A stretch of 64,000 nt of DNA from Hyposmocoma kahamanoa. Lineage: Eukaryota > Arthropoda > Insecta > Lepidoptera > Cosmopterigidae. Shown in pieces: positions 23,983-35,149 of this stretch. The notes beneath the pieces were generated by a model. That model had not been told where the DNA came from, ran no database searches, and worked only from the letters and a program-made list of their open reading frames with translations. A program made the translations under genes and the position numbers. The DNA lies in NCBI RefSeq assembly GCF_003589595.1, contig NW_020656077.1:4461538-4525537 (forward strand), written 5' to 3'. Positions within the stretch are counted from its first letter, which is position 1. Each line of letters opens with the position of its first letter.

Positions 23983-24382
23983 NNNNNNNNNNNNNNNNNN
24001 NNNNNNNNNNNNNNNNNNNNNNNNNNNNNNNNNNNNNNNNNNNNNNNNNNNNNNNNNNNNNNNNNNNNNNNNNNNNNNNNNNNNNNNNNNNNNNNNNNNN
24101 NNNNNNNNNNNNNNNNNNNNNNNNNNNNNNNNNNNNNNNNNNNNNNNNNNNNNNNNNNNNNNNNNNNNNNNNNNNNNNNNNNNNNNNNNNNNNNNNNNNN
24201 NNNNNNNNNNNNNNNNNNNNNNNNNNNNNNNNNNNNNNNNNNNNNNNNNNNNNNNNNNNNNNNNNNNNNNNNNNNNNNNNNNNNNNNNNNNNNNNNNNNN
24301 NNNNNNNNNNNNNNNNNNNNNNNNNNNNNNNNNNNNNNNNNNNNNNNNNNNNNNNNNNNNNNNNNNNNNNNNNNNNNNNNNN
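23983..24382. other. Assembly gap (400 N)
   Basis: Four hundred undetermined bases. Open frames drawn through it are meaningless. The round length suggests a scaffold placeholder, so the real size is unknown. Confidence 0.99.
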
Positions 24383-24408
24383 CCCTATCATGCGGCGGCC
24401 AAGTCATA
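24383..24408 (-). repeat. Inverted repeat at right edge of gap
   Basis: This is a perfect inverted partner of 23957-23982. Together they could be the ends of a foldback transposon that failed to assemble, or an artefact of gap joining. Confidence 0.9.
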
Positions 24409-27400
24409 ATGCACTACAGAGCTCACATTGGAGCACTTTATTTCCAAGAATGTAATAGTTAAGTACATAAAACCGTGCTGCAAACACACTTGACAAGATA
24501 ATGTTTAAATTACCTAAAGCTTTAATATATTGTATATTTCGATAAGCAATATTCTAGGATTCTGCGATAGTGATAATAGGTTAGAACTAGTGCTTGGATA
24601 TTCGGTTGTTTTTATTAAATAGAATGCAAGAGAAACTTAAAATATATTTTTGCTTCTTTTAACACCTGGGATTGCGCGACATTTTATGATACTTTATTTG
24701 AAATACAAAACATTTTGAGTCAATATAAATCTTAAAGGTCTGATTATGACCAAGAATACCGCTACTGAATGTCTGATTGTGGACAGCTGGAAGTATCAAA
24801 TTTAAAATTTAAACGATGGTGCGATAGTTTTGATTAAAAATGATTAAAAACACATTTTTTTTTATGTTGTAAGTTTTTAGACATTTCACTTTCTACATAT
24901 GATAAAGTTAATTTAAATGTTACATATTCGTATAATTACAAATTTAATTAAATATTATTTTTCCTTCAATTTTGTAAGTTGTAATCTCGGTGACGTGGCA
25001 TTTTTTCGATACAAAAGCGCATTCTATGTTTACGAGCCACTGAATTGTAGATAAATAAGCATCGGATTATTCGACCACTAGTTTGACATAGAGAAAATAA
25101 ACTGAACCAATGTACAATGCTAAATACAAAAATAAAGGAGCGCCAGTTAAGCCGCGCATTCTGATCTCACACAAAAACCTCGTCAATTGGGTAAATATTA
25201 GTAAAGTGTGTTTCATAATTGAATTATGCCAGTTAATGGATGAGTCAGCCCGAAAGAGGAAGTGAGTAACGAATTATAAATTATGAATCAAGCTGCTATC
25301 ATGATAGGGGTAGCAAGCTGAACAACAGCGCGTCGCAGGTGATGCATTACTGATACGAGAATTCTACGAAACATAAGATAATTTCATAAATGAACCTCAA
25401 CAAATCTACTAACTTTTTTTTACTTACAAATACGTGAATGCATATTATGTATTAACAACAATTAAAAGCGTATGTGCTATTAAATTTTTTAACAAATAAT
25501 ATGATACAAACTTAAAAGTTTACTACAAATAAAGCAAACACTCTAAATTCAAATCCAATTTGCGACAATAAGAAAGATTAAATGCTCGATACCAAAGCGC
25601 TACAGCGATCACAAAGTAATTAAGAAACTCTCAAAACAAAGAACTTGTGCAGCGAGCGTATCTGTTTAGGGTTCTGGAAAGTGACTCAAAGCTGTAATAC
25701 TATTGGATAAGAAGGTTTGGAGTAAGGAATCATAAGCTAATAATTACACAATAACAATACAAAGCACAGATTGGCGCGAACACGCGATACATGGAGATTG
25801 GCGGTAGCGTGGAAACCAATATTGACACATCACACGTTCGTAACGTGAAGTGCGAGCTTTCAATGCAGAAGGCGCTCAGACCTTTACACAAAGCGCCGCC
25901 AAGAAACACCTAGACCTACAATGAGATCAATGATAAAGTCCGGTAGCAATACCGCGGCGGCGACGTAATGTGTCGGGTAATCGTGTACGGCATATGTATG
26001 GAATAGCTAACGGACTTTAGTGTAGCGACGCCGCCACCCGCAGTTGCCGCGGCGCCATATGTAAAGGCCCTTAAATGTGGTTTAGCAGTTTTGCTACAGT
26101 CGACGTTGTGTTAATCACATGTTAAGTCGAGGTCTCCGCGCGCAAGGCCTGCTCGGCCACATGCCAAGTGTTCTGAGAGCGATACAAGTCGACTCAAGCA
26201 CGCGTGTTCTGCGATCTGTGTGTCAATAACTACCGAGTGTACGAAATACGACTTCTACGAGTACTCACACAAACTTCTGCCTGCAGCCGCATGTTTTAGA
26301 CAATTCCAATTTATAAGCTATGTACAATTTGTGAAAGCCGATTTTATAATATGTTACATTGTGTTTAATGCTATGGTATTATTTTTATAGATTATTGTTA
26401 TACAACAAGGCTAGGCAATGATATTTATTTTACGTTTGAGATTACAAGTTCAGTCGTATGTTATAGCTATACTGTGATATATTTGTTGTATACGTATGTT
26501 GTCCAGAAATTATGTTAATAATCCCATTTAAGCCCGCCTTAACAGACTTATCGTAAACAAAGAATAATCGATAAGAGATTATACAAACAAAAATAGATCA
26601 TTGCGGAGCTTTCGTGTGCTCCCCGACTACTCCGCTGCAACAAGCAATAGGAGATGTTGTTTAAGTTCTCCACAAGAACCGATTAAAACGCGCAAGCTAC
26701 GATGTGAAATAAATTGGACTCCCGTATCTGATATCGTATTGACATCGAACTAGACCGCTGATAAAAACTGTTTATTAACTTTTGATAACAAGATCGGTAA
26801 TGCCTTTGTTGACACGCCACGGGCGCTCGTGACAATCTAACGATGAATATTTAAGCATCTGAAACAAGTGGGCTATTGCGGGAAAATTCAATTTTCCGCA
26901 ATACCACTAAATACTTTGTGTACTTTACATTTCTGAAAAGCGATCTTTGTCACGACAGAGGGCTAACACTGAATTACGTATATACATTAACACAACCTAA
27001 AATTGATTACAACGCAATATCAAAGTACAAAGCTACATACGAACGTAAACACACACATAAACATGGAGCACATGTCCCGAGCAGGTGTATACACCGAAAC
27101 CCAATACTTTTAATCGTTGATAATGGTGTAACTTCCATTATCTAAAGTATTAATGTACAGTATAGGTTATGAATGATGGTCACATAGTACCTCGCCCGGC
27201 GGCAACTAAAAATTAAAGTTTACTTCTCTGTGCTCCCTCGCTCCTATTGCCTATGTTCCGAAAAACGAGAATCATATTGAATTATTTCTAAAGCAGCAGT
27301 GAATAAGATTCAAATTATTGATACACAAATCAAAAGTATAAAACTATGATACTGGTAAGCCTTCGATAAAGCTATCTCGATTGAAAACTAATATAAAGTG

Positions 27401-27714
27401 TCCGGCTTCGGGCACTCGACCCGATAAAGAGCTTCATAAATATCTCGTTCCATTTGCAGGTGGTGTAAGAGCGCACCGTTGGTAACCCCACGTGGTCGAG
27501 TAACAAGGATGGTTCCTGAGTTCGGAATTGAATTTCGGAAATTTCCGATAGAAAACGCCTAGAGTAACCTCCGAGAAATACTTAATTACGTAATTTTTGA
27601 GTGAACCTCGAAGTACCTTTTTGTTCTTTGCTTTTCGTAATTAGCGTTCTAGCTACTTACAACGTCTTAAAGATAGAGAAAATAAAAGGGATCAGGTGTA
27701 GAAACCTGATACAT

Positions 27715-27960
27715 ATATACAGGGTGGAAATTTGTTATGCCACCTGGAGGGAAAGTATTCTAAATACTGGAGATAGACATTTTTACTTAAAGGAAACATT
27801 CCTTTATTTTTTAAAAGAAATAAAACTGCATTCATAGATTTTCGAAAATTTCTAGCAACACGCGGGAATCGAACCCGCTTTAATCTGAAAAAAATGCACC
27901 CTGCACTTTTATTGCATCGATCGACAGGGTTAATTACAAGAATAAAATCTCTCTCACAAA
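27715..27960 (-). repeat. Unclassified repeat with B-box-like motif
   Basis: The plus strand begins TACAGGGTGGAAATTTG. The minus strand contains GCGGGTTCGATTCCCGCG, a perfect tRNA T-arm/B-box stem. No A box was seen at the expected spacing. The mix suggests a retroposon fragment, but this is a guess from motif content. Confidence 0.4.
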
Positions 27961-28636
27961 ATTGGTTAATTAAATGAAAAAAAAACATGAAATCTTAATG
28001 TATTTTAATAAAACGAAAAAAATGGTAATCTAACTAATTAGTTGCTCGAAGTGAGCTCCATTTTCTTAGATACACAAATTTAATATTTTAACGAATTCAT
28101 TTTGAGTAACTTTTAATAATGGTACATATACCTATACAACAATAAATTTTTTAATCGTAGGCAAAACAACTAAGTTATTTACCTACGAGATCAAAGACTG
28201 TTAACATATAGATGTTAAAAAGGCTTACCTTTGCAGTTTCGATATGAAATTAAAACTACCTACTTTACATAACCAAATAAACGCCAGCAAAACCAACCAA
28301 GTATTCATTATTTGAAAACAAAATAAAATTAAGTTTTTAAAAGTTAATTAAACTAAAGTGAAATAGACAATTAGTTTCTTCGTAAAGTCAAAATTATAAA
28401 CTTGACAATTAAAGCACTTCTTCAGTTTCATTGTACATAATTATTTATGATAAATACTTAAAAAAAACTTGAAATTATTTTTAGTAACAAGTGGTATTTT
28501 TCGTGTAAATTTTTCGTATGTGCTTTCATCAGGCCGAATATTCGGATAAAATCGTGGTATTTCTTGCAACAGTAATTATTATAGATATGGCATTATGTTA
28601 ATTTTATGATATTACTCGATGACGTAGTTTGTTTAC

Positions 28637-28737
28637 TTTTCGTTTTGGTAAAATGAGATTATCTCTGAAGATATCCAGGGTGGAACTCAGCGTCCATTTT
28701 TTGAATGAGCTGCTTAATCTCTTACCAAAACGAGAAA
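28637..28737. repeat. Inverted repeat, about 100 bp
   Basis: TTTCGTTTTGGTAAAATGAG at the left and AATCTCTTACCAAAACGAGA at the right pair over about 20 bases. The arms enclose about 60 bp including CCAGGGTGGAACTCAGCGTC. This may be a small MITE. No target duplication was established. Confidence 0.5.
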
Positions 28738-29149
28738 TTATTATTTAATGGCTGCATTATATTCTGTGTTTATTATTATTTGGTCCAGCAACACTGTAGT
28801 TTAGAATGTCATGAAAACACAATACAGCATCACAAATTGAAATGTTGTTCATCGCCGATGTAGGGTTTACCACGGTACGCTTTTGACCTACATGAGAAGC
28901 AAATTCAATTCAAATTGAAAACAGGGTAATAAAGAATTAATCCATTCTGCTTTAGAAATATATTATTGACAACATAAATTTCACCACATCCTGATTGTGA
29001 TTTCATTGTCTTTACTCGAATAACAAGAACCTGTAAAAGGCTAAACATCCCAGAAAATTGTTTCAAAATGTTACATGTGTTTAGAAAACAAGTCATATCA
29101 ATCTGTAGATATGATGTAATTCGGAATTGGCATGTGGACGTTAACTAAC

Positions 29150-29259
29150 CTTGAAACGCTGGACATCCTCCATTGTGGCTGTCTTGCCGTCCGATACGCA
29201 AGAGTGGAAGAAAGACGGTGCCACCGACACTCCCAGCGCTTCCGATGTCATACCTGTGC
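29150..29259 (-). CDS. RhoGAP protein, exon 5 visible
   Basis: This 110-bp exon encodes visible residues 188-224. The acceptor is ATTTCCAG and the donor is AAG|GTTAGT. GMTSEALGVSVAPSFFHSC corresponds to the conserved RhoGAP block usually written M-x-x-x-N-L-A-x-x-x-x-P-x-L. The Pro is present (residue 202), but the position of the usual Asn is Ala (residue 195). The remaining SDGKTATMEDVQRFK leads into the last helix encoded by exon 6. Phases match on both sides. Confidence 0.9.
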
Positions 29260-29903
29260 CTGGAAATGTTCCCAACAATAAGTAACTGTCATTTAACAGA
29301 AAAAAAGAAAAAAACATTTATTCGGCTATTCATAATAACATTTTAAACATCACAATACTATCGATTAAAAACAAAAGTAAACAATAAAATTAAAAAATTA
29401 AAATACACATTAGTAGCCGAAACGGCTAGCCAGCTCACGTTTACGTTGGGCAGGGTCTCAGCGCTGATTTTCAGTTAGAGCCGACGTTAACAACGCTGAC
29501 TAAATGTACAAACCGTGGCTACTCTTAAAAGAATAAAGAATTCTGTATATAGTCAAAACAGTGAAAGATGCTCTATTTATAGTGTACTGCAACTGTAAAT
29601 AGTGTAGCTGATATTTTCATAATAAAATTTGACATAACGTGCAGAGTCTTGAACAGAAACGTGCCAGCACACAAAGCAACAAACCACGTTTCCCTCTCAT
29701 TTATGACGTAACAAGCACGTTTCGGCATCCACTATGCCGAAGATTTTACGTCTTATATGGACACAATGCTGATGTGTGCTGACAAGTGCCAACCTTTTAG
29801 CAGCTCAATCTATGCATCAATCTAGCAGCTAATACCTAAGCCGAATTTGAGTGGATGATGCAATAAGAAAAATTAAAAGATACTTTGACATGCTAAATGA
29901 GTA

Positions 29904-30102
29904 ATTTTCAGGTTAGTTTTCTCTACCAAATTTCGGTGGCAATTTTTATTATTTAAATATTCCAGAATATTATCATGAAGTATTACTTAATATTCGAGTG
30001 TAGTAAACAGAAATATTATTTAATATTTCTTGATAATATACTCTAATACTTAAATAATAAAAATTGCCATCGAAATTAGGTAGGGAAGACTAACCTGAAA
30101 AT
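29904..30102. mobile_element. Palindromic MITE, 199 bp
   Basis: The two halves are inverted copies for about 55 bp. The left reads ATTTTCAGGTTAGTTTTCTC, then TACCAAATTTCGGTGGCAAT. The right read inward gives ATTTTCAGGTTAGTCTTCCC, then TACCTAATTTCGATGGCAAT. The centre is AT-rich. The target duplication is not clear, so the superfamily is open. Confidence 0.8.
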
Positions 30103-30928
30103 CACCCAAATATTGTGATATTATAAGTGAACAAAGAATACTGGTAAGTTCGTCATAGTGGTTAAAACGTTAATGCGTGCGGTTCACGCAATTTAACATG
30201 ATTAGCAGCAGTGACCGCTTCTCAAAGGGTTCCGTTAATATAACATGCAGAAGTGGAACTTTGTGTTGCGGGCACGAGCCACCTTTCATCGGATCCCACT
30301 CGCTGCTCAAACATTGTCATTAAATGTTAATCCAGGCTTTATGAAGCCCTTATGAATATTAAACACGCTGCTATTGGTTGAGAATAGCTCTGATGAGAAA
30401 ACGTTGCAACTGGCTCAACTAGGTTACTTTTACCAGAATATCCTCTGGGCTTTACATATTAGATAATATTATATTAAAAATATTATTTTTTTTAAAAATT
30501 ACATACGCAATAAATTGCTAAAATTTTACACTGGATCATGTCTAACGAAGAATTAATTACTCTTTCGCGATATAAATAGGTACAAGTAAACATTTAACAA
30601 GCGTGCAGAACTAACGAGTATTTCGAGTAATTAAAAAATGACAGCATAATTACTAAAAAAAAAGTATCTTGGTTGTGGTAATTATGCGATGCTGCCGTAC
30701 TGGTGAAATAACAAAACAGCCCAAAGAAACAAACGTCATTAGCAATCTCGGGAAGCCGGCTTTGTGAAGTAGCTTTTACTGTTCTATATGTATTTGGATT
30801 TGTGCAATTTAAATGATTATTATTCAAATTGATTATTTTCTTTGTCTAACTAGTGTTTGTGACAAATTGTATTTATTAAGTGTCTAATTTTCATTTGGAT
30901 TTTTTAAACATAATATTTCATAAAAGGG

Positions 30929-30933
30929 CACCG
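30929..30933 (+). repeat. 5-bp target duplication, left
   Basis: CACCG directly precedes the left transposon end and is repeated at 33841-33845. GC-rich 5-bp duplications are characteristic of Transib and RAG-mediated transposition. Confidence 0.88.
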
Positions 30934-30973
30934 CACGGTGATTCACGCTCCATACTAAGGCGGTCATAAATAC
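30934..30973 (+). repeat. Transib-like left terminal inverted repeat
   Basis: The repeat starts CACGGTGATTCACGC and continues with CCATACTAAGGC and CATAAATACG. It matches the other end in the first 11 bases except position 4, then in separated blocks. Confidence 0.8.
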
Positions 30974-31304
30974 GTAACTCCGAAATTATTATTATTTTTT
31001 TATTTTATTACGTTAAAATATGATTAGGTAAACGTAAATTAATAAAATTATACATTTTAAAAAATATTTGACAATATTTAGGTGTAAAAATGTCTCGCAG
31101 TAATTTTGTTTTTAGACGATGTATCTAAAACATTTTATACTGCGACTTTTAATGGTAAAACTGTGTAAATAATGATTATTTGTATTAACAATAACCACAA
31201 ATGAATAAATTAAAACAATAAAAATACATAAAAAAGTTCATTTTACAAAATACAAACAAAACACAAATTATACCAAAATACATTAAATCTCAACAATATT
31301 AACT

Positions 31305-33244
31305 TTAAATACATAACAAGTCTAATACAGCTTTTGACAGTACACCTTTTTTTTTAACAGGTAACTTTCGTAGACCTGTTATGAAGGGATCTGAATGAAG
31401 AAGCAGCCTATTTACTAAATCTGTGTTGGTCACAATGCGACTCATTTTACGCGTATGATTTTTTCTAAAAGACTTGATGTATTTGTTAGTCGCTTCAGCT
31501 GCTTCTTCAGACAACTCTCCGATTGACAACAAACCGTAATCTATAACATTAGCACCATGAATTAGAACTTTGTGAACGGAAGCAGGCATGTTATACCACG
31601 GATATTCGGCAACTAACTGCCGAGCCGTCTCTAAAGCGAACTCTTCGAAGTTCGTCTTATTAATATTATATCCCGAATTTAAACATTGAAGGATGATCCA
31701 GCAACGATCTAGGAGATCCTTCTTGATCCCAGTAATTTCAGCGGAAATTTCTGAATTCGAGAAAAACCGCCTGGCTGTATTACCATCGTTTGATGTTCCG
31801 CTTCCGCCACTTTTAGGCTTATCCACTATAAGCCCTAATCTTTCTCTAAATTGAGTCTGAACATATGATTTTTTTGCAGCAACAAGCATTTTGTCATTAG
31901 CGGACCTAGCTTGCCATTTCCTAACATCTAACTTGTACGCGACATGAACAAAATATTCAAAAAAACGTATTAATGCGTGAAGAGGTGATAAACCAAATTC
32001 ATATTTACTCTCATCGACTTCCTTATTTAAACATTCGTCAATTTTGTTCATTTCACTGGGCAAGGCGTTACAAATAAAACATTTTGATGAAGAAACACCA
32101 CTAAGTGCATTACACACTTTACCATCTACCATAGTAAGTTGCAAACAATGAGTAATGCGATATTCGCGATCTTCTTCCTTGAAAACAGTAGGCTGCAAGT
32201 TCCTTATTTTATCTTTAAAATGAGCTTCTTCCTCAACTGACACTGCAGTCGATTCCTTCAAATATCGGAGGCGTATAGGACGACAGTATCGAGTTGATGA
32301 AGGACGAGGATTTTTCCACAAAACTACTGAATTTTCTTTGTTATCTGTTGTCAAAACAAGCTGAAGTGGCACATACGAAGTAACAAACAGGCTACTGTCT
32401 TCAAGAGTGGAGTCAGAAAAACACTGTTTATATTCTGAATGCCCTGTACTGCCATCGAAACCCCATTTCCCTATCAAAGATATCTTATCTAGAGACTCAT
32501 TAGGTACACTATCCAAAACATCTTTTTGAGACTTGAGAATCCGATTGGCAGTATGATCTAATAAACTTTGAAGTTCGACTTCGGCGGATGATTCTGTAAC
32601 AGTAATATCTGAAGGATAACAGTGTTTTTTAGATTCCACGACACTTTGGTAAGATGGGAAAATGGTTTTTGAAAACTTATTGTCTATAAATTTCTTTACT
32701 AATATATATTGATGTCGAGTTAACTGAGCTTCAACAATGAGCGATAAAACTTCGCTAGAATCGATTTCAGGACAAGACAAGCTATCGGACGCATTGAGCA
32801 ATGACTGTACAAGAGAAGGGTCTTGGTTAGACAAACTAGCCAATCTTCTCCTTTTTGTACGTTTACTGGTGTCGTCAAAGTTAATTCTCGGACGGCCATG
32901 CGATGAAGAAGTTGATGGTTTAACTTCGTCAAAGCTCTGAGATACACGTAACTCAGTTCGCTGTACATCAATATTTTCAACGACATGCAGCCAATCTGAA
33001 TATTTTTCTAAGAATTTAGATCTAGTACGATTCGACTTTGCCCAGTAGTGGGAAATTCGTTTACAAATATTCTTAATTTTAAGGCTTAAAGTCTCTAAAT
33101 CAATATTTTCGATGTCGTCAGAAAGGGATGATGTTTCGGTCAAAGTGCTCAGGACGTGTTGCATTTTTTCATTTGGATTACCCACTTTAGAGTGCCAAAT
33201 ATCAAAAATTGTCATCCTCGATACAGAACATTTGAAAAATGTAC
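31305..33244 (-). CDS. Transib/RAG1-like transposase, exon 2 (catalytic part)
   Basis: This main exon gives residues 32 (completed) to 677 of the spliced protein. From an internal ATG (33213-33215) it is open for 636 residues. Family evidence: GKWGFDGSTGHSEYKQ supplies the first catalytic Asp (residue 295 of the spliced protein). TMVDGKVCNALSG supplies the second (405). SSKCFIC gives the CxxC zinc ligands (420, 423). VHKVLIHG gives HxxxxH (589, 594), and SEEAAEATNKYIKSFRKNH holds the candidate catalytic Glu (615). The spacing from HxxxxH to Glu resembles vertebrate RAG1. The N-terminal third is acidic and serine-rich, with a basic KRTKRRR cluster that could be a nuclear signal. No stop or frameshift interrupts it. 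Confidence 0.9.
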
Positions 33245-33558
33245 CTAAAACAATATGAAAGCTGAACTTAAAAAAAAATTAAAAATTCAATACTATGGAC
33301 ATGCATACTTTGACACCCCTTTAAGCCAAGAAGAGGCAGCAAGATGCAAATGAAACTTATAGCTCTTAATAAGGACATACTCCTTATTCAAAAACCATAT
33401 ACCTCAGGTGCAGCTCAGCGCAGCCAAAAGTTGTAGGTCTAAAGGAAATTAAGTTATGCCAAAAATTTTCACCAAAAAACTGCCTTCAATAAAAAAATTA
33501 TATAAAAAAAAGTATGCATAAAAAAAATTAAAAAAAAATTGATAATAAAAGTACATAC
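33245..33558 (-). other. Intron within the transposase gene (314 bp)
   Basis: The donor is CATG|GTATGT and the acceptor is TTGTTTTAG. Both fit the consensus, and the join keeps the frame. It is very AT-rich and shows no other content. Confidence 0.75.
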
Positions 33559-33652
33559 CATGCTCTTGGATCTCCATGCTTTCACAACACGTAAACACTT
33601 GATTTGGAATAGTGACACTCAAAAACAAAGTGATTAAGTTTCGATGACTCAC
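33559..33652 (-). CDS. Transib/RAG1-like transposase, exon 1
   Basis: This short first exon gives residues 1-31 plus one base, from MSHRNLITLFLSVTIPNQVF to EIQEH. It is called because its GTATGT donor and the acceptor at 33245-33246 join in frame to exon 2. The join adds TFFKCSVSR before the long frame's first Met and gives a total of 677 residues, a usual size for Transib transposases as I know them. The alternative is that translation starts at the exon 2 Met (636 residues) and this exon is not coding. The segment has two adjacent Cys (CCES) and no recognised domain. Confidence 0.65.
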
Positions 33653-33800
33653 ACGTGGTGATAATTAGTCTCGCGATGCGCTCACTTCCGATGCACAAAA
33701 GTGAATGATAACGTGACCTAATTACATTGATATTTATAGTTTTTGGAAGCTTGTTAACTAGTTACTAACTTAGTGAGTTGATCTAACCGGGATAAGCCAA

Positions 33801-33840
33801 TGATTTTTTTTGATTTATGGCCTATGGGGGAATCACAGTG
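33801..33840 (-). repeat. Transib-like right terminal inverted repeat
   Basis: Read inward it is CACTGTG, a 23-base spacer, then AAAAAAATC. The first seven bases differ from the vertebrate recombination signal heptamer CACAGTG at one position. The A-rich nine bases lie where a 23-type nonamer would. Confidence 0.8.
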
Positions 33841-33845
33841 CACCG
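33841..33845 (+). repeat. 5-bp target duplication, right
   Basis: CACCG follows the right transposon end directly and equals the bases at 30929-30933. Confidence 0.88.
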
Positions 33846-34124
33846 GCACTAAGTAAAAAGAAGAGGAATATATTATATCTTTTGATTGTGGTTACAATTT
33901 ATGATGGGCCATGGTGGAATAACGCGACACTTATCTAATTAACATAGTCAAGGGCCCTTTTGACGTGCTTTTTTTATTTTAACTTGATATTTTCTTCTTC
34001 TTCGTTTAATGTTTGAAATTTACGTTATTTTGCATGTTTAAACAAAGCCGTTTTTATTTTAATTTAAAGTCGAATCGAGCAGCAGCGTTGTGCACTGCTC
34101 ATGTTAATTTTTTTTAATATCATA

Positions 34125-34390
34125 TCTAGTAACGGAACCAACAAGTCGTGCAGTTACAGTGCCACTCAGAGCTTTAAATCGCAATGATCTGTGTGGCACT
34201 GCCACTGCGCCCGTCACCCTGTGATATAAGTTGACAAGTCCCATGTGCCTGTAATTTCACCACCACCCTTACCTTCAAAACCGGAGCACAGTAATGCTGA
34301 CATTACTGCTTGGCGGCAGAAATATGTAAGGTGGCAGTACTACCCTGGACGAATTCTTTCCCAATTTTATGACAGTGACTGTTACGACGT
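34125..34390 (+). repeat. Dispersed repeat family A (copy A6)
   Basis: The copy contains AACGGAACCAACAAGTCGTG, CAGTGCCACTCAGAGC, TATAAGTTGACAAGTCCCATG (shortened in the middle of other copies), ACATTACTGCTTGGCGGCAG and CCCTGGACGAATTCTTTCCC in order. A deletion removes the GGTAAGCGACACGCC block. Confidence 0.75.
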
Positions 34391-35149
34391 GTGTATGACG
34401 CGTGTCCTGTAGGCGACCGCCCAGTATGCAACAATGACGTATAGAACACATTATACAATAGCTACAAGCTCAGTTCGTATGCCATAAACGCAACAATCGC
34501 ACGTTCACGGCTAACATGCTATGAAGCAAATGTTTAGACTCCGCTACGCCGAAAGCGAAGCCGAGCACAAAAGAGAGCTTCATACATTATGATTTGAAAG
34601 TGTCATACGATAGGATTTTTCTCAACAAGTCAATTCGACACTGCGTAGGGTTTGGAGTTAGGTGAATTGAATGCAAATGGCGCACAGGTCAAACGGCAAA
34701 CACATAGTTTTGTTTATAATGATTACTTTGTTTTTTTTTATAAATCGTTCTGGGATTTGCTCTGGAAAGCTTTATTCTTTATTACAAATTAAGTAAGTTC
34801 ATATTTTGAAATTATAGTTTTTGAAGAATATTGTAACGCTTGCGGTCGTAAAGCAGGTCAAACGCTAATTCACAGCCGTAAACAAGAGACGCCAAAGAAA
34901 GACCGAATGGTAACACAACGTGAAAAAAAACCATCTTCGGGTTGCATCATTACACTAAGCGTGCGCGCCTACGCGGTATACTCGCATGTAATTGGCAAAA
35001 TTAGAGTAATTATTTTAGGTTGAATAGTGCACTGCAGCGTCGATTGTCTTAACATTTCAACATCATTCTTGCCATTGTGATTTTAGTATTCATTGAGAAT
35101 GATACGATTTGAAAATTTTTATGAAATTTTTTTTTATATTATTACTTTA

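Larger units (their letters stand above)
23246..29149. other. Intron 5 of the RhoGAP gene (5904 bp)
   Basis: This intron lies between visible exons 5 and 6. It contains the 400-base assembly gap with inverted flanks (23957-24408), an unclassified repeat (27715-27960) and an inverted repeat (28637-28737). 24409-27714 is a long stretch of AT-rich sequence with a somewhat GC-richer part near 25900-26070 (alternating CGG/GCC words). No gene was recognised. Confidence 0.6.
30934..33840 (-). mobile_element. Complete Transib-like (RAG1-related) transposon
   Basis: This 2907-bp element is bounded by CACGGTGATTC on the left and, read inward from the right, CACTGTGATTC. CACCG target duplications flank both ends. 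Further blocks of the inverted repeats (CCATA, GGC, CATAAAT) are conserved with small gaps. It carries one two-exon transposase gene on the minus strand, the same direction as the host gene. No RAG2-like frame is present. Intact ends, duplication and reading frame suggest a recent insertion. Whether it still moves is not shown by sequence alone. Confidence 0.9.

Noticed and set aside
23933..24462. Four long open frames across the gap
   Set aside because: They consist almost wholly of undetermined bases.
33449..33840. RAG2-like gene inside the Transib-like element
   Set aside because: Only a short frame is present upstream of the transposase, and it is explained as transposase exon 1. No kelch-like repeats are visible.
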